A DNA stretch of 64,000 bases from Flammeovirgaceae bacterium UBA7330 (GTDB lineage: Bacteria > Bacteroidota > Bacteroidia > Cytophagales > Cyclobacteriaceae). Within the stretch, counting starts at the first letter, position 1. Each line of letters starts with the position of its first letter. The translations under genes were made by a program, and so were the position numbers. The notes beneath the pieces were generated by a model. The model searched no databases, was not told where the DNA came from, and saw nothing but the letters and a program-made list of their open reading frames with translations. This document shows, one piece after another, positions 1-9,003 of the stretch. The stretch covers positions 537,995-601,994 of the forward strand of contig DKPQ01000023.1 of the NCBI GenBank assembly GCA_002471275.1, given 5' to 3'.

Positions 1-2600
1 CTCAGGTGTTTTTGCATCCCGGGAGACTCAAATTGGAACGTTCCGTTAGTATCGCCTTTCTGATAGAGCTCATACGTCTTTTGATCATCCAATGGGATCG
101 CATCAATATCGATCTCAATTCCGTGACGCTTCTTCACGTTTTCGATGGCCGTCTTGATGATGGACAGGGTTTTCAATCCCAAAAAGTCCATCTTCAGCAT
201 CCCTGCAGACTCTACCACACTGTTATCAAACTGGGTCAATAGCAACTCAGAGTCCTTTGACCGCGCCAGTGGGATGAACTTGGTCATATCATCAGGAGTG
301 ATGATGATCCCGCAAGCATGGATTCCAGTATTTCGCAATGACCCCTCCAGTACCGTGGCCTGATTCAATACCTGGGAGGGCAGATCCTTACCTTTTCTAA
401 GGTCCTCCAGTTCTTTGACCTCTTTAAATACCTTGGTGAAATTAACGCCCGGCCGCTCCGGAACGAGCTTGGCAATGGCATCCGTCTCAGGAAGTGGCAA
501 TTCCATCACCCGGCCGGCATCACGGATGGCAGATTTGGGTGCCATCGTACCGTATGTGATGATCTGGGCTACCTGGGTATACCCATATTTTTTCACCACA
601 TAATCAATTACCTTTTCCCGCCCCTCATTGTCAAAGTCAATATCAATATCGGGTAGTGACACCCGGTCAGGATTTAGGAATCGCTCAAACAGGAGGTCGT
701 AAGCAATCGGGTCTACGTTTGTAATCCCAATGCAGTAGGCCACCGCGGAGCCGGCCGCAGAACCCCTACCGGGGCCTACAGAGACACCCATCTCACGCGC
801 TTTGGAGGTGAAATCCTGAACGATCAGGAAATAGCCGGGATAACCTGTCTTTTCTATAGTCTCGAGCTCAAAATCGATCCGTTCTTTGATCTCATCAGTG
901 AGCTCAGGATACCGCCTCCTGGCTCCCTCGTAGGTCAGATGACGTAAATATTTGTTCTCACCCCTGTTACCTCCATCCTGCTCATCCTCCGGCACCTTAA
1001 ATCCTTCCGGAATCTCAAACTTGGGAAGGAGCACTTCCCTTTCCAATGCAAACTCCTCAATTTGCTCTACCAGGTCACCGATGTTTTCTATGGCTTCCGG
1101 CAAATCCGTAAAATCTTTTTTGATTTCTTCCGGACTCTTGAAATAGTAATTGGAGTTGGGTAGTCCAGGCCTGAAACCTCTTCCCCGACCTATCGGCGTG
1201 CTTTGACGTTCGTTTTCTTTGATACAGATTAGTACATCATGGGCTTTAGAATCCTCTTTATCCAGATAGAAGAGCTCATTGGCAGCCACTATTTTCACAT
1301 TGTGCTTCCTGGCCAGCCTTACGAGTACTTCATTGAGGTGGTTTTCCTCATCCAGCCCATGTCTGTTGATCTCTATGTAGAAATTGTCCTTGAAGATGTC
1401 CAGCCACCAGAGAAGTGCCTCTTCAGCCTGGTGCTCACCCACGTTCAGGATCAGGAAGGGGATCTCCCCTGCCAGGCCGCCACTCATGGCTATCACCCCC
1501 TCGCTGTATTCTTTAATGAGTTCTTTGTCTACCCGTGGGTAAAGTCCATACAACCCTTCTATGTATCCGAGAGAGGTCAGCTTTACTAAATTCTCATAAC
1601 CCTTTTTAGTCTTCGCTAAAAGGACCTGCTGAAATCGTTTGTCGGGATTGTCTTTGGTGAACTGTAATTTCTTTCTCTCCTCGGCAACAAACACTTCACA
1701 TCCAACAATCGGCTTGATCCCTGCATCCCTCGCAGCTTTTACAAACTTAAAGGCCCCAAACATATTCCCCAGGTCAGTCAGTGCTACGGCTGGCATTCCA
1801 TAGTCTATCGCCTTCTTTACAATGTTATTCACCTTGGGTGTGGCTTGTAACACAGAGAACTGACTGTGAACATGAAGATGACAGAAAGGACCTTTGATCT
1901 CCTTTACATCTACTTCTGTATCCCCTATTTTACCATCAGACTTCTCTCTGATCCAGGCAAAATTGGCTTCGGAAAGGTCAGGAGCTTCATACCCTATGTC
2001 TTCAGGCTTTGTGTCCTCCAACGTAGGGATGACACGCTTTTTCAGGAGTTCAAAAAATGCTTTAGCCGTGGCATCTACGTCATAAGCCGCATCGTGTGCA
2101 TCCTGCATGGGCTCTTCGAAGAGGATTTCATAAAGCTCTCCCAGTCTGGGTTGTTTGAGTCTTCCACCGATTCCACCTTGTAGCTTGCAAAAGTCAACCG
2201 TTTCGACAGAAGTATCCGTGAATGGTATGCCTTCCAGCAAATTGGCCTGACCTGTGCGTAAAAATTCGGCACCCAGGATCTTATTGTCAAACTCGATGTT
2301 GTGCCCTACCAGTGTGCTGGCCTTTTGAATATCCTGGGCAAATTGTTCGAGAACCTCTTTCAGGTCTGAACCCACCTCCATGGCACGGTCTGTAGATATA
2401 CCATGGATCTTTTCAGCATTGAAAGGAATTGTAAAGCCTCCGGGTTTGACTATTTTATTCCCCTGGCTAATCAAATTACCTTTCAGATCATGTAGCTGCC
2501 AGGCTAGCTGAACCAACCGGGGCCAGTTGTCCAAATCCTCGACAGGAGCTGTCTTATTGTGAGGTAATCCGGTGGTTTCAGTATCGAAAATGAGGTACAT
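1..2600 (-). CDS. dnaE: DNA polymerase III alpha subunit with N-terminal DEDDh exonuclease (3' end outside window)
   Basis: This is the replicative polymerase subunit, cut off by the window edge after about 866 codons. Translation from the ATG at 2600 begins MYLIFDTETTG, the ExoI motif of a DnaQ-type DEDDh exonuclease. HNIEFD near residue 107 and HDAAYD near residue 168 supply the other acidic residues and the catalytic histidine. After about 230 residues the PHP domain starts (FCHLHVHSQFS). The palm follows: GPGRGSAAGS near residue 605, PDIDIDF near residue 650 with the two catalytic aspartates, and FLGLKTL near the window edge. Proofreading and synthesis are therefore on one chain, unlike the separate DnaQ of E. 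coli and unlike PolC, where the exonuclease is inserted in the PHP domain. The gene stands alone; no good promoter was seen upstream. Confidence 0.96.
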   Translation of the reverse strand, partial: MYLIFDTETTGLPHNKTAPVEDLDNWPRLVQLAWQLHDLKGNLISQGNKIVKPGGFTIPFNAEKIHGISTDRAMEVGSDLKEVLEQFAQDIQKASTLVGHNIEFDNKILGAEFLRTGQANLLEGIPFTDTSVETVDFCKLQGGIGGRLKQPRLGELYEILFEEPMQDAHDAAYDVDATAKAFFELLKKRVIPTLEDTKPEDIGYEAPDLSEANFAWIREKSDGKIGDTEVDVKEIKGPFCHLHVHSQFSVLQATPKVNNIVKKAIDYGMPAVALTDLGNMFGAFKFVKAARDAGIKPIVGCEVFVAEERKKLQFTKDNPDKRFQQVLLAKTKKGYENLVKLTSLGYIEGLYGLYPRVDKELIKEYSEGVIAMSGGLAGEIPFLILNVGEHQAEEALLWWLDIFKDNFYIEINRHGLDEENHLNEVLVRLARKHNVKIVAANELFYLDKEDSKAHDVLICIKENERQSTPIGRGRGFRPGLPNSNYYFKSPEEIKKDFTDLPEAIENIGDLVEQIEEFALEREVLLPKFEIPEGFKVPEDEQDGGNRGENKYLRHLTYEGARRRYPELTDEIKERIDFELETIEKTGYPGYFLIVQDFTSKAREMGVSVGPGRGSAAGSAVAYCIGITNVDPIAYDLLFERFLNPDRVSLPDIDIDFDNEGREKVIDYVVKKYGYTQVAQIITYGTMAPKSAIRDAGRVMELPLPETDAIAKLVPERPGVNFTKVFKEVKELEDLRKGKDLPSQVLNQATVLEGSLRNTGIHACGIIITPDDMTKFIPLARSKDSELLLTQFDNSVVESAGMLKMDFLGLKTLSIIKTAIENVKKRHGIEIDIDAIPLDDQKTYELYQKGDTNGTFQFESPGMQKHL

Positions 2601-2722
2601 AGAGCAGCCCTATCTTATTGGTGGTTTAACAAAAAAAGTCCTGGAAAAACGATTAACAAATTAACAAAAGTCGGCTGAAATTCATCCCCTGAGAACAAGG
2701 TTAGTTATCAACAATTTTGAAT

Positions 2723-3271
2723 TTACTTAATCGGTTTGTGAAGATTACCTGCCTGATAGTTGAGCGACTTGTCAAAGAAATCCATGAAAGCTTTCACTTC
2801 TTCTTCCATTGCTCTTCGATATTGCAACCTGAGCAATTTATGCTTTCTGGAAGGCTCTGTGAGGTAAAATGAATAGATGTAGTCTTTATTGCCTTCTTTA
2901 AAGGGACTTGTATCACTGGATAAGACACTTTCATCAACAAACACATCTTTTACATCATTGAATGTCAATGTCTTCCTGAAGAAAAAACCAGACCTTAATC
3001 GTACCTCTCTTCGCCCCTGATCAAACACCACCAGATTTGGAAATCTTCTTTTGTCGACTGTATAGGGTATGAGCAAAATGACCAACCCGATAAAATGCGC
3101 ATAGCTATGCCCCATATCCAGGCTGATATAGATAGTTAGTCCCCCCAGGATGGTAAAAACCAAAATCATGATCAATGAACCGGTAATGGATTTGGTAATT
3201 GTAGTTTTATCCATTCCACTGATCAGGGTATAGCCCTGCTCTTTTAGCAGTTGATTCAATGATGCGATCAT
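2723..3271 (-). CDS. Small membrane protein of unknown function
   Basis: A 182-residue protein that I do not recognise. Two hydrophobic segments lie close together near residues 32-50 and 57-70, separated by a short polar turn. A soluble C-terminal part of about 110 residues follows, rich in charged and aromatic residues (KDYIYSFYLTEPS). This resembles bacterial membrane proteins with a PH-like cytoplasmic domain after a helical hairpin, but no diagnostic motif supports a family call. The ATG at 3271 is the only sensible start. It lies between dnaE and a divergent gene pair with no shared operon. Confidence 0.6.
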   Translation of the reverse strand: MIASLNQLLKEQGYTLISGMDKTTITKSITGSLIMILVFTILGGLTIYISLDMGHSYAHFIGLVILLIPYTVDKRRFPNLVVFDQGRREVRLRSGFFFRKTLTFNDVKDVFVDESVLSSDTSPFKEGNKDYIYSFYLTEPSRKHKLLRLQYRRAMEEEVKAFMDFFDKSLNYQAGNLHKPIK

Positions 3272-3366
3272 GTATCTTGGGTTAAAGTATCTTAAGTTAA
3301 CATATTATTCTCATATAACTTATATCTTCAAGGGCACTAATTGGTTGGCTACTACCGTTAAATTTA

Positions 3367-3717
3367 ATGAAAACTTTTCTTTTCGTTTATAACGCTCGAA
3401 GCGGATCACTTCATAAAGGGATTGATTTCTTTCATAAGATCATTAGCCCGGATACTTATACCTGCAACCTGTGCAAAATCACCCATGGCATCTTTGCAGA
3501 GCGGTCAAAATGGAAAACCTTTCGTAAACTGGAAAACGTTGAAATGAAATTTTATTATAAGGATGAGTTTGAAGCAAAGTTTGGTAAGAAGCTCAACTAT
3601 CCGGTGGTATTGGACTCACGATCTTTAAATATATTGCTTAGTGATACTGAAATCAACAGGTTAACAACACTGGATGAGCTGATAGAGATCGTCAGAACAA
3701 AAGCAAATGTCAAATAA
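3367..3717 (+). CDS. Conserved hypothetical protein with CxxC motif
   Basis: A 116-residue soluble protein. The N-terminus MKTFLFVYNARSG, the segment IISPDTYTCNLCKITHG and the later FYYKDEF match, from memory, a small Bacteroidota protein often labelled 'GTPase' without experimental support. No P-loop is visible, so that label is doubtful. The CNLC pair near residues 33-36 could bind a metal or be redox-active. The stop overlaps the next start by one base (TAATG), so the two genes are probably translated together. Confidence 0.65.
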   Translation: MKTFLFVYNARSGSLHKGIDFFHKIISPDTYTCNLCKITHGIFAERSKWKTFRKLENVEMKFYYKDEFEAKFGKKLNYPVVLDSRSLNILLSDTEINRLTTLDELIEIVRTKANVK

Positions 3718-4130
3718 TGGAAAAAAGAAGGTCATTTTTTAAAAAACTTACAGGAATTACCGCGCTGCTTTCTGTGGGATTTCTAAATTTACGGGCTATG
3801 GGAAAAGCTAAAAAAATCAATGGCAGGTTTATTCACATGGTCTTCTTTTGGTTAAAGGATTCCACAAACCCCGATGAATTTATCAAAATCACAGAAGCCT
3901 TTGTGGAGCAGATTGATGAGGTCAATTCTTTTCATGTAGGGAAACCAGCAGGCACACCCCGGGAGGTCGTGGACAATACTTATCAGGTATCCCTGGTAGT
4001 GACTTTTGATAGCAAAGAAGAACAGGATGTCTACCAGGACCACCCTATTCATGTGAAGTACGTCGAAGACAATAAGGAAAAGTGGGAAACGGTGCAGATC
4101 TACGACAGCTGGGGCGAGGTGTATGCTTAA
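3717..4130 (+). CDS. Dabb (stress-responsive A/B barrel) protein with Tat-like signal
   Basis: A 137-residue protein. Residues 38-136 match the Dabb ferredoxin-like fold: HMVFFWLK at the first strand, the G-x-P-x-x-T-x-R-E-VVD segment (GKPAGTPREVVD), and YQDHPIHVKYVED at the end. The N-terminus carries KRRSFFKKLTG followed by a hydrophobic stretch, a good twin-arginine signal, so the protein is probably exported folded to the periplasm. The substrate is unknown; Dabb proteins include oligoketide cyclases and stress proteins. It starts one base inside the stop of the preceding gene. Confidence 0.8.
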   Translation: MEKRRSFFKKLTGITALLSVGFLNLRAMGKAKKINGRFIHMVFFWLKDSTNPDEFIKITEAFVEQIDEVNSFHVGKPAGTPREVVDNTYQVSLVVTFDSKEEQDVYQDHPIHVKYVEDNKEKWETVQIYDSWGEVYA

Positions 4131-4142
4131 CCAGAATATGGG

Positions 4143-4772
4143 CTAAACACCTTCGAAAACATCATTAACATTCAGGATTAATCCTGACAAAACCTCGCTG
4201 ATCACCAGGTCGCCAGGCAGGTATTTTTGAGATTTTGAGTACTTGTTGTTCTCAAGGTAAAATATCTCAAGAACATGTGGTGATGGATACACCACCCAGT
4301 ATTCCCTCACTCCATATTCCTCATAGAGACGGAATTTATCTTTCAGGTCCTTATCAGATGAAGATGGGGAAAGGATTTCCACAATCAGATCCGGAGCTCC
4401 TTTACAACCTGCGTCATCCAGCTTTTCCGGATCGCAGACTACACAGATATCGGGTTGTACTACAGTATAAGTCTCTTTGTCCGATGTTTCTTTGCTGTGT
4501 GGAAACCGTACATCAAAGGGTGCTGCAAATACCTTACACGGCTTTTTCCTTAGAAAACTCCAGAAGACTCCATGTATGTTACCATTGATTGCCTGATGAC
4601 CACGGGTTGGCGCCGGAGACATTTTGAACAGTTTACCCTTGATCAGCTCCACCCGCTCCTCAAAATTCCACTTCAGGTAATCCGCATAGGAATAGGTGGC
4701 TTCCGGTTCGAGCACGCTGATGTCCTCGACGGGTTGATCATGAATGCGATATTCTTTTACCTTTTTGGACAT
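4143..4772 (-). CDS. Uma2 family endonuclease-like protein, copy A
   Basis: A 209-residue member of the Uma2 (DUF820) family, a PD-(D/E)xK nuclease fold common in cyanobacteria and some Bacteroidota. Visible family elements are VELIKGKLFKMSPAP (41-55), PFDVRF (85-90), QPD (106-108), GAPDLIVEILSPSS (126-139) with D128 and E132 in catalytic-type positions, and LYEEYGVREYWVVYP (149-163). It is the last and most divergent of three tandem copies, reading toward lower coordinates. The biological role of the family is unproven. The copies are spaced by 12 bases and probably co-transcribed. Confidence 0.9.
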   Translation of the reverse strand: MSKKVKEYRIHDQPVEDISVLEPEATYSYADYLKWNFEERVELIKGKLFKMSPAPTRGHQAINGNIHGVFWSFLRKKPCKVFAAPFDVRFPHSKETSDKETYTVVQPDICVVCDPEKLDDAGCKGAPDLIVEILSPSSSDKDLKDKFRLYEEYGVREYWVVYPSPHVLEIFYLENNKYSKSQKYLPGDLVISEVLSGLILNVNDVFEGV

Positions 4773-4784
4773 GGAAATTATGAT

Positions 4785-5414
4785 TCAAATTCCTTCAAAA
4801 ACTTCTTGAACAGAGAGATTTAACCCATTCAACACATATGAATTCACCAGATCAGTATCAGCGTATCTCTCAGAACGGCTGTATTTCCCTTCAACCAAAT
4901 AGAAGATTTCTATGATCTTTTCAGAGGGATACACTACCCAGTATTCCTTCACGCCATATTCCTCATAGAGTTTAAATTTATCGTTAAGATCCTTGTTGGA
5001 CGTGGATGGAGATAAGATTTCCACGATCAGGTCCGGAGCTCCTTTACAACCTGCATCATCAAGGTTTTCGGGATCACAAACCACACAGATATCTGGTTGA
5101 ACTACGGTATAAGTCTCTTTGTCCGATGTCTTCCTGCTGTGTGGAAACCGTACATCAAAAGGGGCACTGTAAACCTTGCAGAGCTTCCCCTTCAAAAAGC
5201 TACCCAACTCAATCATTAAGTTTCGATTCACCTCCTGATGACCACGACCTGGAGCGGGAGACATTTTGAACAGCTTACCCTTGATCAGCTCCACCCGCTC
5301 CTCAAAGTTCCACTTCAGGTAATCCGCATAGGAATAGGTGGCTTCCGGCTCGAGTACGCTGATGTCTTCGACGGGCTGATCATGAATGCGATATTCTTTT
5401 ACCTTTTTGACCAT
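4785..5414 (-). CDS. Uma2 family endonuclease-like protein, copy B
   Basis: A 209-residue paralogue of the flanking copies. Residues 3-55 are identical to both neighbours, and residues 84-137, which hold the QPD and PDLIVEILSPS catalytic region, are nearly so. Residues 56-83 (from GRGHQEVN) and 138-209 differ. It is closer to copy C than to copy A in the C-terminal part (KIIEIFYLV and VLNGL shared with C). The same 12-base linker with the same sequence context separates it from copy A, so the duplication included the start region. Confidence 0.9.
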   Translation of the reverse strand: MVKKVKEYRIHDQPVEDISVLEPEATYSYADYLKWNFEERVELIKGKLFKMSPAPGRGHQEVNRNLMIELGSFLKGKLCKVYSAPFDVRFPHSRKTSDKETYTVVQPDICVVCDPENLDDAGCKGAPDLIVEILSPSTSNKDLNDKFKLYEEYGVKEYWVVYPSEKIIEIFYLVEGKYSRSERYADTDLVNSYVLNGLNLSVQEVFEGI

Positions 5415-5426
5415 GAAAATTATGAT

Positions 5427-6056
5427 TCAAATTCCTTCAAAAACTTCTTGAACAGAGAGTTTTAACCCATTCAACACTTGAGAATGCAATACATCAGAAC
5501 CTGCATATTTCTGGGAACGGCTATAATGATCTCCAACTAAATAGAAGATTTCAATAATCTTCTTAGCTGGGTACACCACCCAGTATTCCTTCACGCCAAA
5601 TTCCTCATAGAGATAGAACTTATCATTAAGGTCCTTTTTGGATGTTGAAGGTGATAGGATCTCAACGATCAGGTCCGGTGCTCCTTTACAACCTGCATCA
5701 TCCAGCTTCTCAGGATCACAAACCACACAGAAATCGGGTTGTACTACAGTATAAGTCTCTTTGTCGGATGTTTCTTTGCTGTGTGGAAACCGTACATCAA
5801 AAGGCGCATGATATGCTCTACAAACCTTTCCTTTTAGGTATTGTGCTATTTCTGATACCAATCTAATGCTTATTCCCTGATGAACTCGATTTGGAGCCGG
5901 AGACATTTTAAACAGCTTGCCCTTGATCAACTCCACCCGCTCCTCAAAATTCCACTTTAAGTAATCCGCATATGAATACGTGGCTTCCGGCTCGAGTACA
6001 CTGATGTCCTCGACTGGTTGGTCATGTATGCGATATTCTTTTACCTTTTTGGTCAT
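5427..6056 (-). CDS. Uma2 family endonuclease-like protein, copy C
   Basis: The first copy in transcription order of the three Uma2 paralogues, 209 residues. The N-terminal block and the catalytic region match the other two; QPDFCVV carries F where A and B have I. The variable central block begins NRVHQGIS. All three copies keep D108, D128, E132 and the EYWVVYP strand, so none looks inactivated. The 73 bases to addB hold no gene. Confidence 0.9.
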   Translation of the reverse strand: MTKKVKEYRIHDQPVEDISVLEPEATYSYADYLKWNFEERVELIKGKLFKMSPAPNRVHQGISIRLVSEIAQYLKGKVCRAYHAPFDVRFPHSKETSDKETYTVVQPDFCVVCDPEKLDDAGCKGAPDLIVEILSPSTSKKDLNDKFYLYEEFGVKEYWVVYPAKKIIEIFYLVGDHYSRSQKYAGSDVLHSQVLNGLKLSVQEVFEGI

Positions 6057-6129
6057 TAGATAAAGTTAACAAGAAAGGAGATGAATTTAAACCGTTAATC
6101 CAAACGCATCACCAAGTCTCACTGTGTAG

Positions 6130-9003
6130 TTACCGCTGACAGATCTCCTTATACGGACAGTATCCACACTTTTTGGTGTCTTCCGTCTGGTTAAAATTGA
6201 TTGAGGGGTCGTAAATATCGGTCAATAGTTCCTTCAGTATCGACTCAAACTGATCATGATAGCTTCGGTATTCATTCACCCCTGTTTTTAGACCTTTGTC
6301 ATAGACCTTCCATTCAAAAGTTTCATCAAAAAGGTCGCGACTGTTAAAGATGCCCGGTTCAATCTGCTGGTAATCCCCTGGATACTTTTTGTAAAACAGA
6401 TAACAATAAAAAAGCACCTGGAAAACGGCTTTGTTCCGGTTGTTGTTTTCCGGATCAATCAAAGACTCCACCGATTCAAAGTCTTTGGCATCCCGACCGG
6501 TCTTGTAGTCAATCACCCGGACCTTGCCCTCCTTTTGATCCAGCCTGTCTATGATCCCCTTAATCCTAACTTTCTGACTTTCACCATTGACAGAGATTGG
6601 AACATCTAATGCATAACCGTCCCTGCTGCTTGCTTCAAGGCCAATGATCCTGAATGGTGCATAATCCTTATCATAATCCAGGATTCGGTAGATAAACTTT
6701 TTCAGCACCTCTGCAGCGATGAGTGATCGTCCCTCCAGCTTAAACTTCTTCTCGTTTTTGATGCCATAGTGGTCAATAAACGTCTTATTGAGCACTCCGG
6801 GGACCATCTCCCGGATCCAGAAAATATCCTCAGGGTAGATGGCATCTCTTTTCTCCTGCTTGATAAACTGCTTGTACAGCGTTTCCATACTGTTGTGAAG
6901 TATGTTTCCAAAGACCATCGGGTCCATCTCTTCCTGTACCTCATCAGGCTCATAGAGCTTTTCTACATATTTGAAGTAAAACCGCAGCTTACAGTCCAGG
7001 TATGTATTCAGAGCCGATGGGGTAAACCTCGAAGCATCTTTCTCTGTGTAACCATCCAGGAAGCGCTTCATTTTCTTCCGGATCACTTCATTCTTTTCAA
7101 TCACAATCGGATCGGGAGCAGTTGTCTTGATGGGATTGGAAAGGATCTTGTGCTGGATCTGGTAAGAAGATTCGGTCTCCAATTGCTGCACCAGTCTTGA
7201 TAGTTCTCCATTGACATTGAACTCTGATACGGTATTGTAAAAGAAAGTGATCTTCCGGGCTCGCTGTAGCAACCGGTAAAAAAGATACGAATAGATAGCG
7301 TCCTGATGATCAAAGGTGGGGAGGCTAAAAGCTTTTCGAATGTTATAAGGAATAAAAGACCCCCTCCTGGCTGCTGCGGGCCAGCTGTCTTCGTTCATAT
7401 TGAGGACAAACACATGCTCAAAGTCGAGGTTACGGGTTTCGAGTATCCCCATGATCTGCAGTCCGTTCAATGGCTCTCCGGTAAATGGTATCTTCAGACT
7501 TCGGGACAACCTCCTGAAAAGCTTGATCAGGAACTCATAACCAAGACCTGTGGTCCGCTCACCGATCATCTGATCGAGCTGCTGCACATGGTGATAATAC
7601 TGGCTAATAAACTCCAGCTCCAGGTCGTGCCCTTTGTCTTTCCAGGTATCGTAAAGGTATTTCAGTATTTCCAGCAGGTATTTTAAGGCATGGTCTGGCT
7701 TTTGGAAGATACTCTGAAAGATGGGGTGTTTTAGCTCTAGTTCTTCCTGGTAAAGCATGATCAGGTTTCTGCGCTTGATATCGGAGATCAACTGCTTGAT
7801 TCTCGTTTCCTCCAAAGCGAATAACAACGGATGCTCCAGCAGCGAAACCAGGGTCTTGTAATAGAAAGACACCCCATTGACCAGGCTCTCTTTCCTTAAT
7901 TTTTGCAGATTGAGGACACTCTCCAGCAGGCTGAATACCGGTGTATCTTTGAGCGGGTAGCCCATCGTGATGTTCACCTTGTCGATGGAATCGGGGATGG
8001 CATGTAGTGTCGGGAAGAGCATGTGCTCGTGAGGTAAAACCACCACAGCCTTGTCCGGGCTGAATCCCGATGAACCAGCCAGCTGATCCAGCCTTTGCGC
8101 CAACACCTTGGTCTGGCCTACTTCCAGCGAAACACCCACTGCTTCAATGGATTTGTCTTGCTTAAATCGCTCAGGGATCTCCTTTGGGAATGTCTTACCC
8201 AGCACCGAATCCCCGGCATATTCTCGCAGGAAAAAACCGGCTTCCTGTTTTACATTGGAGAAATAGTATTCATCCAGGTCCCACATTACCCGGGCCTGGT
8301 GCTCCTGCACAAAAAACTTAATGATCTTTTCCTCTGCGAAGGTCAGGGCATTGAACCCAGCAAAATAGATGGGTCCGGTTTCAAGGGCTTTGAGCTGGTC
8401 CAGGTTGTCGGACACTTCGCGATAGATCATGCCTCCATAGGCCAGGTTTTTCTTCCGTAGGGACTCTTTGAAGCTTTCATACAGGGGAAGCAGGATCTTC
8501 CAGGTTTCCAGGAAGGCTTCCTGGGTGCCTGTGGCCTTCGGCAGGAAGGAGCTCCAAAACGCCTGGATCACGGCCCTGTCCTCCTCATCGAGGAAGTAAA
8601 ACTCTTCGTCTAGTTCCTTCTGAGTTTTAATACTGGTAAAAAGCTGCTGTGTATTCACGAGATACTGGTCGATCTCCTCGAAGTCGCGCAGGATCATCTC
8701 CCCCCAAAAGAAGAAGGTATCGAAGGTCTCCTCGTGTTTTTGGTGGGTCTTATAGACTTCATAAAGCTGAAAGACGGCCTCCAGCATTTCGATCTTACGA
8801 TAGGGTGAAAAAGGCATGAGGAAGTCTTCCATGCTCGTGACCCTGGGTGTGCGGATCGGTTGGTCGATGAGGTTACCCAGTGCTTTTCTAAAGAACAGCC
8901 CTGCCCTCCGGTTGGGGAAGACCACCGTGACGCTGGAAAGGTTTCCCTGATTATCTGACAGGATCCGGCTTGCTAGCTCTGATATGAATGTTGTATCCGT
9001 CAT
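6130..9003 (-). CDS. addB: AddB-like helicase/nuclease subunit with Fe-S nuclease domain
   Basis: A 957-residue subunit of the AddAB-type double-strand-break resection enzyme. The N-terminal segment VVFPNRRAGLFFRKAL takes the place of a helicase motif I without a Walker A lysine, as expected for the inactive helicase-like half of AddB. The C-terminal PD-(D/E)xK nuclease shows GIIDRLD and VIDYKTG near residue 826. A cysteine near residue 671 (LDCKLRFYF) and the terminal C-x2-C-x5-C (CGYCPYKEIC) form the usual four-cysteine iron-sulphur clasp. Its ATG overlaps the addA stop by one base, so the two subunits are coupled. Sequence divergence from the Bacillus protein is large, but the architecture fits well. 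Confidence 0.92.
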   Translation of the reverse strand: MTDTTFISELASRILSDNQGNLSSVTVVFPNRRAGLFFRKALGNLIDQPIRTPRVTSMEDFLMPFSPYRKIEMLEAVFQLYEVYKTHQKHEETFDTFFFWGEMILRDFEEIDQYLVNTQQLFTSIKTQKELDEEFYFLDEEDRAVIQAFWSSFLPKATGTQEAFLETWKILLPLYESFKESLRKKNLAYGGMIYREVSDNLDQLKALETGPIYFAGFNALTFAEEKIIKFFVQEHQARVMWDLDEYYFSNVKQEAGFFLREYAGDSVLGKTFPKEIPERFKQDKSIEAVGVSLEVGQTKVLAQRLDQLAGSSGFSPDKAVVVLPHEHMLFPTLHAIPDSIDKVNITMGYPLKDTPVFSLLESVLNLQKLRKESLVNGVSFYYKTLVSLLEHPLLFALEETRIKQLISDIKRRNLIMLYQEELELKHPIFQSIFQKPDHALKYLLEILKYLYDTWKDKGHDLELEFISQYYHHVQQLDQMIGERTTGLGYEFLIKLFRRLSRSLKIPFTGEPLNGLQIMGILETRNLDFEHVFVLNMNEDSWPAAARRGSFIPYNIRKAFSLPTFDHQDAIYSYLFYRLLQRARKITFFYNTVSEFNVNGELSRLVQQLETESSYQIQHKILSNPIKTTAPDPIVIEKNEVIRKKMKRFLDGYTEKDASRFTPSALNTYLDCKLRFYFKYVEKLYEPDEVQEEMDPMVFGNILHNSMETLYKQFIKQEKRDAIYPEDIFWIREMVPGVLNKTFIDHYGIKNEKKFKLEGRSLIAAEVLKKFIYRILDYDKDYAPFRIIGLEASSRDGYALDVPISVNGESQKVRIKGIIDRLDQKEGKVRVIDYKTGRDAKDFESVESLIDPENNNRNKAVFQVLFYCYLFYKKYPGDYQQIEPGIFNSRDLFDETFEWKVYDKGLKTGVNEYRSYHDQFESILKELLTDIYDPSINFNQTEDTKKCGYCPYKEICQR

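Larger units (their letters stand above)
4143..6056. repeat. Three tandem gene-length repeats, 642-bp period
   Basis: Start codons at 4772, 5414 and 6056 are exactly 642 bases apart. Each unit contains one Uma2 gene plus a 12-base linker, with no indels between units. Identity is blockwise: very high over the first 55 codons and over codons 84-137, lower elsewhere. The 3' end of copy B and its downstream neighbourhood (near 4785-4825) closely resemble the equivalent part of copy C (near 5427-5467). This indicates tandem duplication followed by local gene conversion or selection on the conserved blocks. Confidence 0.9.

Noticed and set aside
1239..2183. Plus-strand open frames of about 105-116 codons opposite dnaE (1239-1589, 1866-2183)
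   Set aside because: They lie entirely opposite the well-supported dnaE frame and show no protein-like motifs or signal; they are compositional shadows.
4143..6056. Uma2 triplication as an assembly artefact
   Set aside because: The copies differ at many positions in two blocks, so they are distinct genes, not repeated reads.
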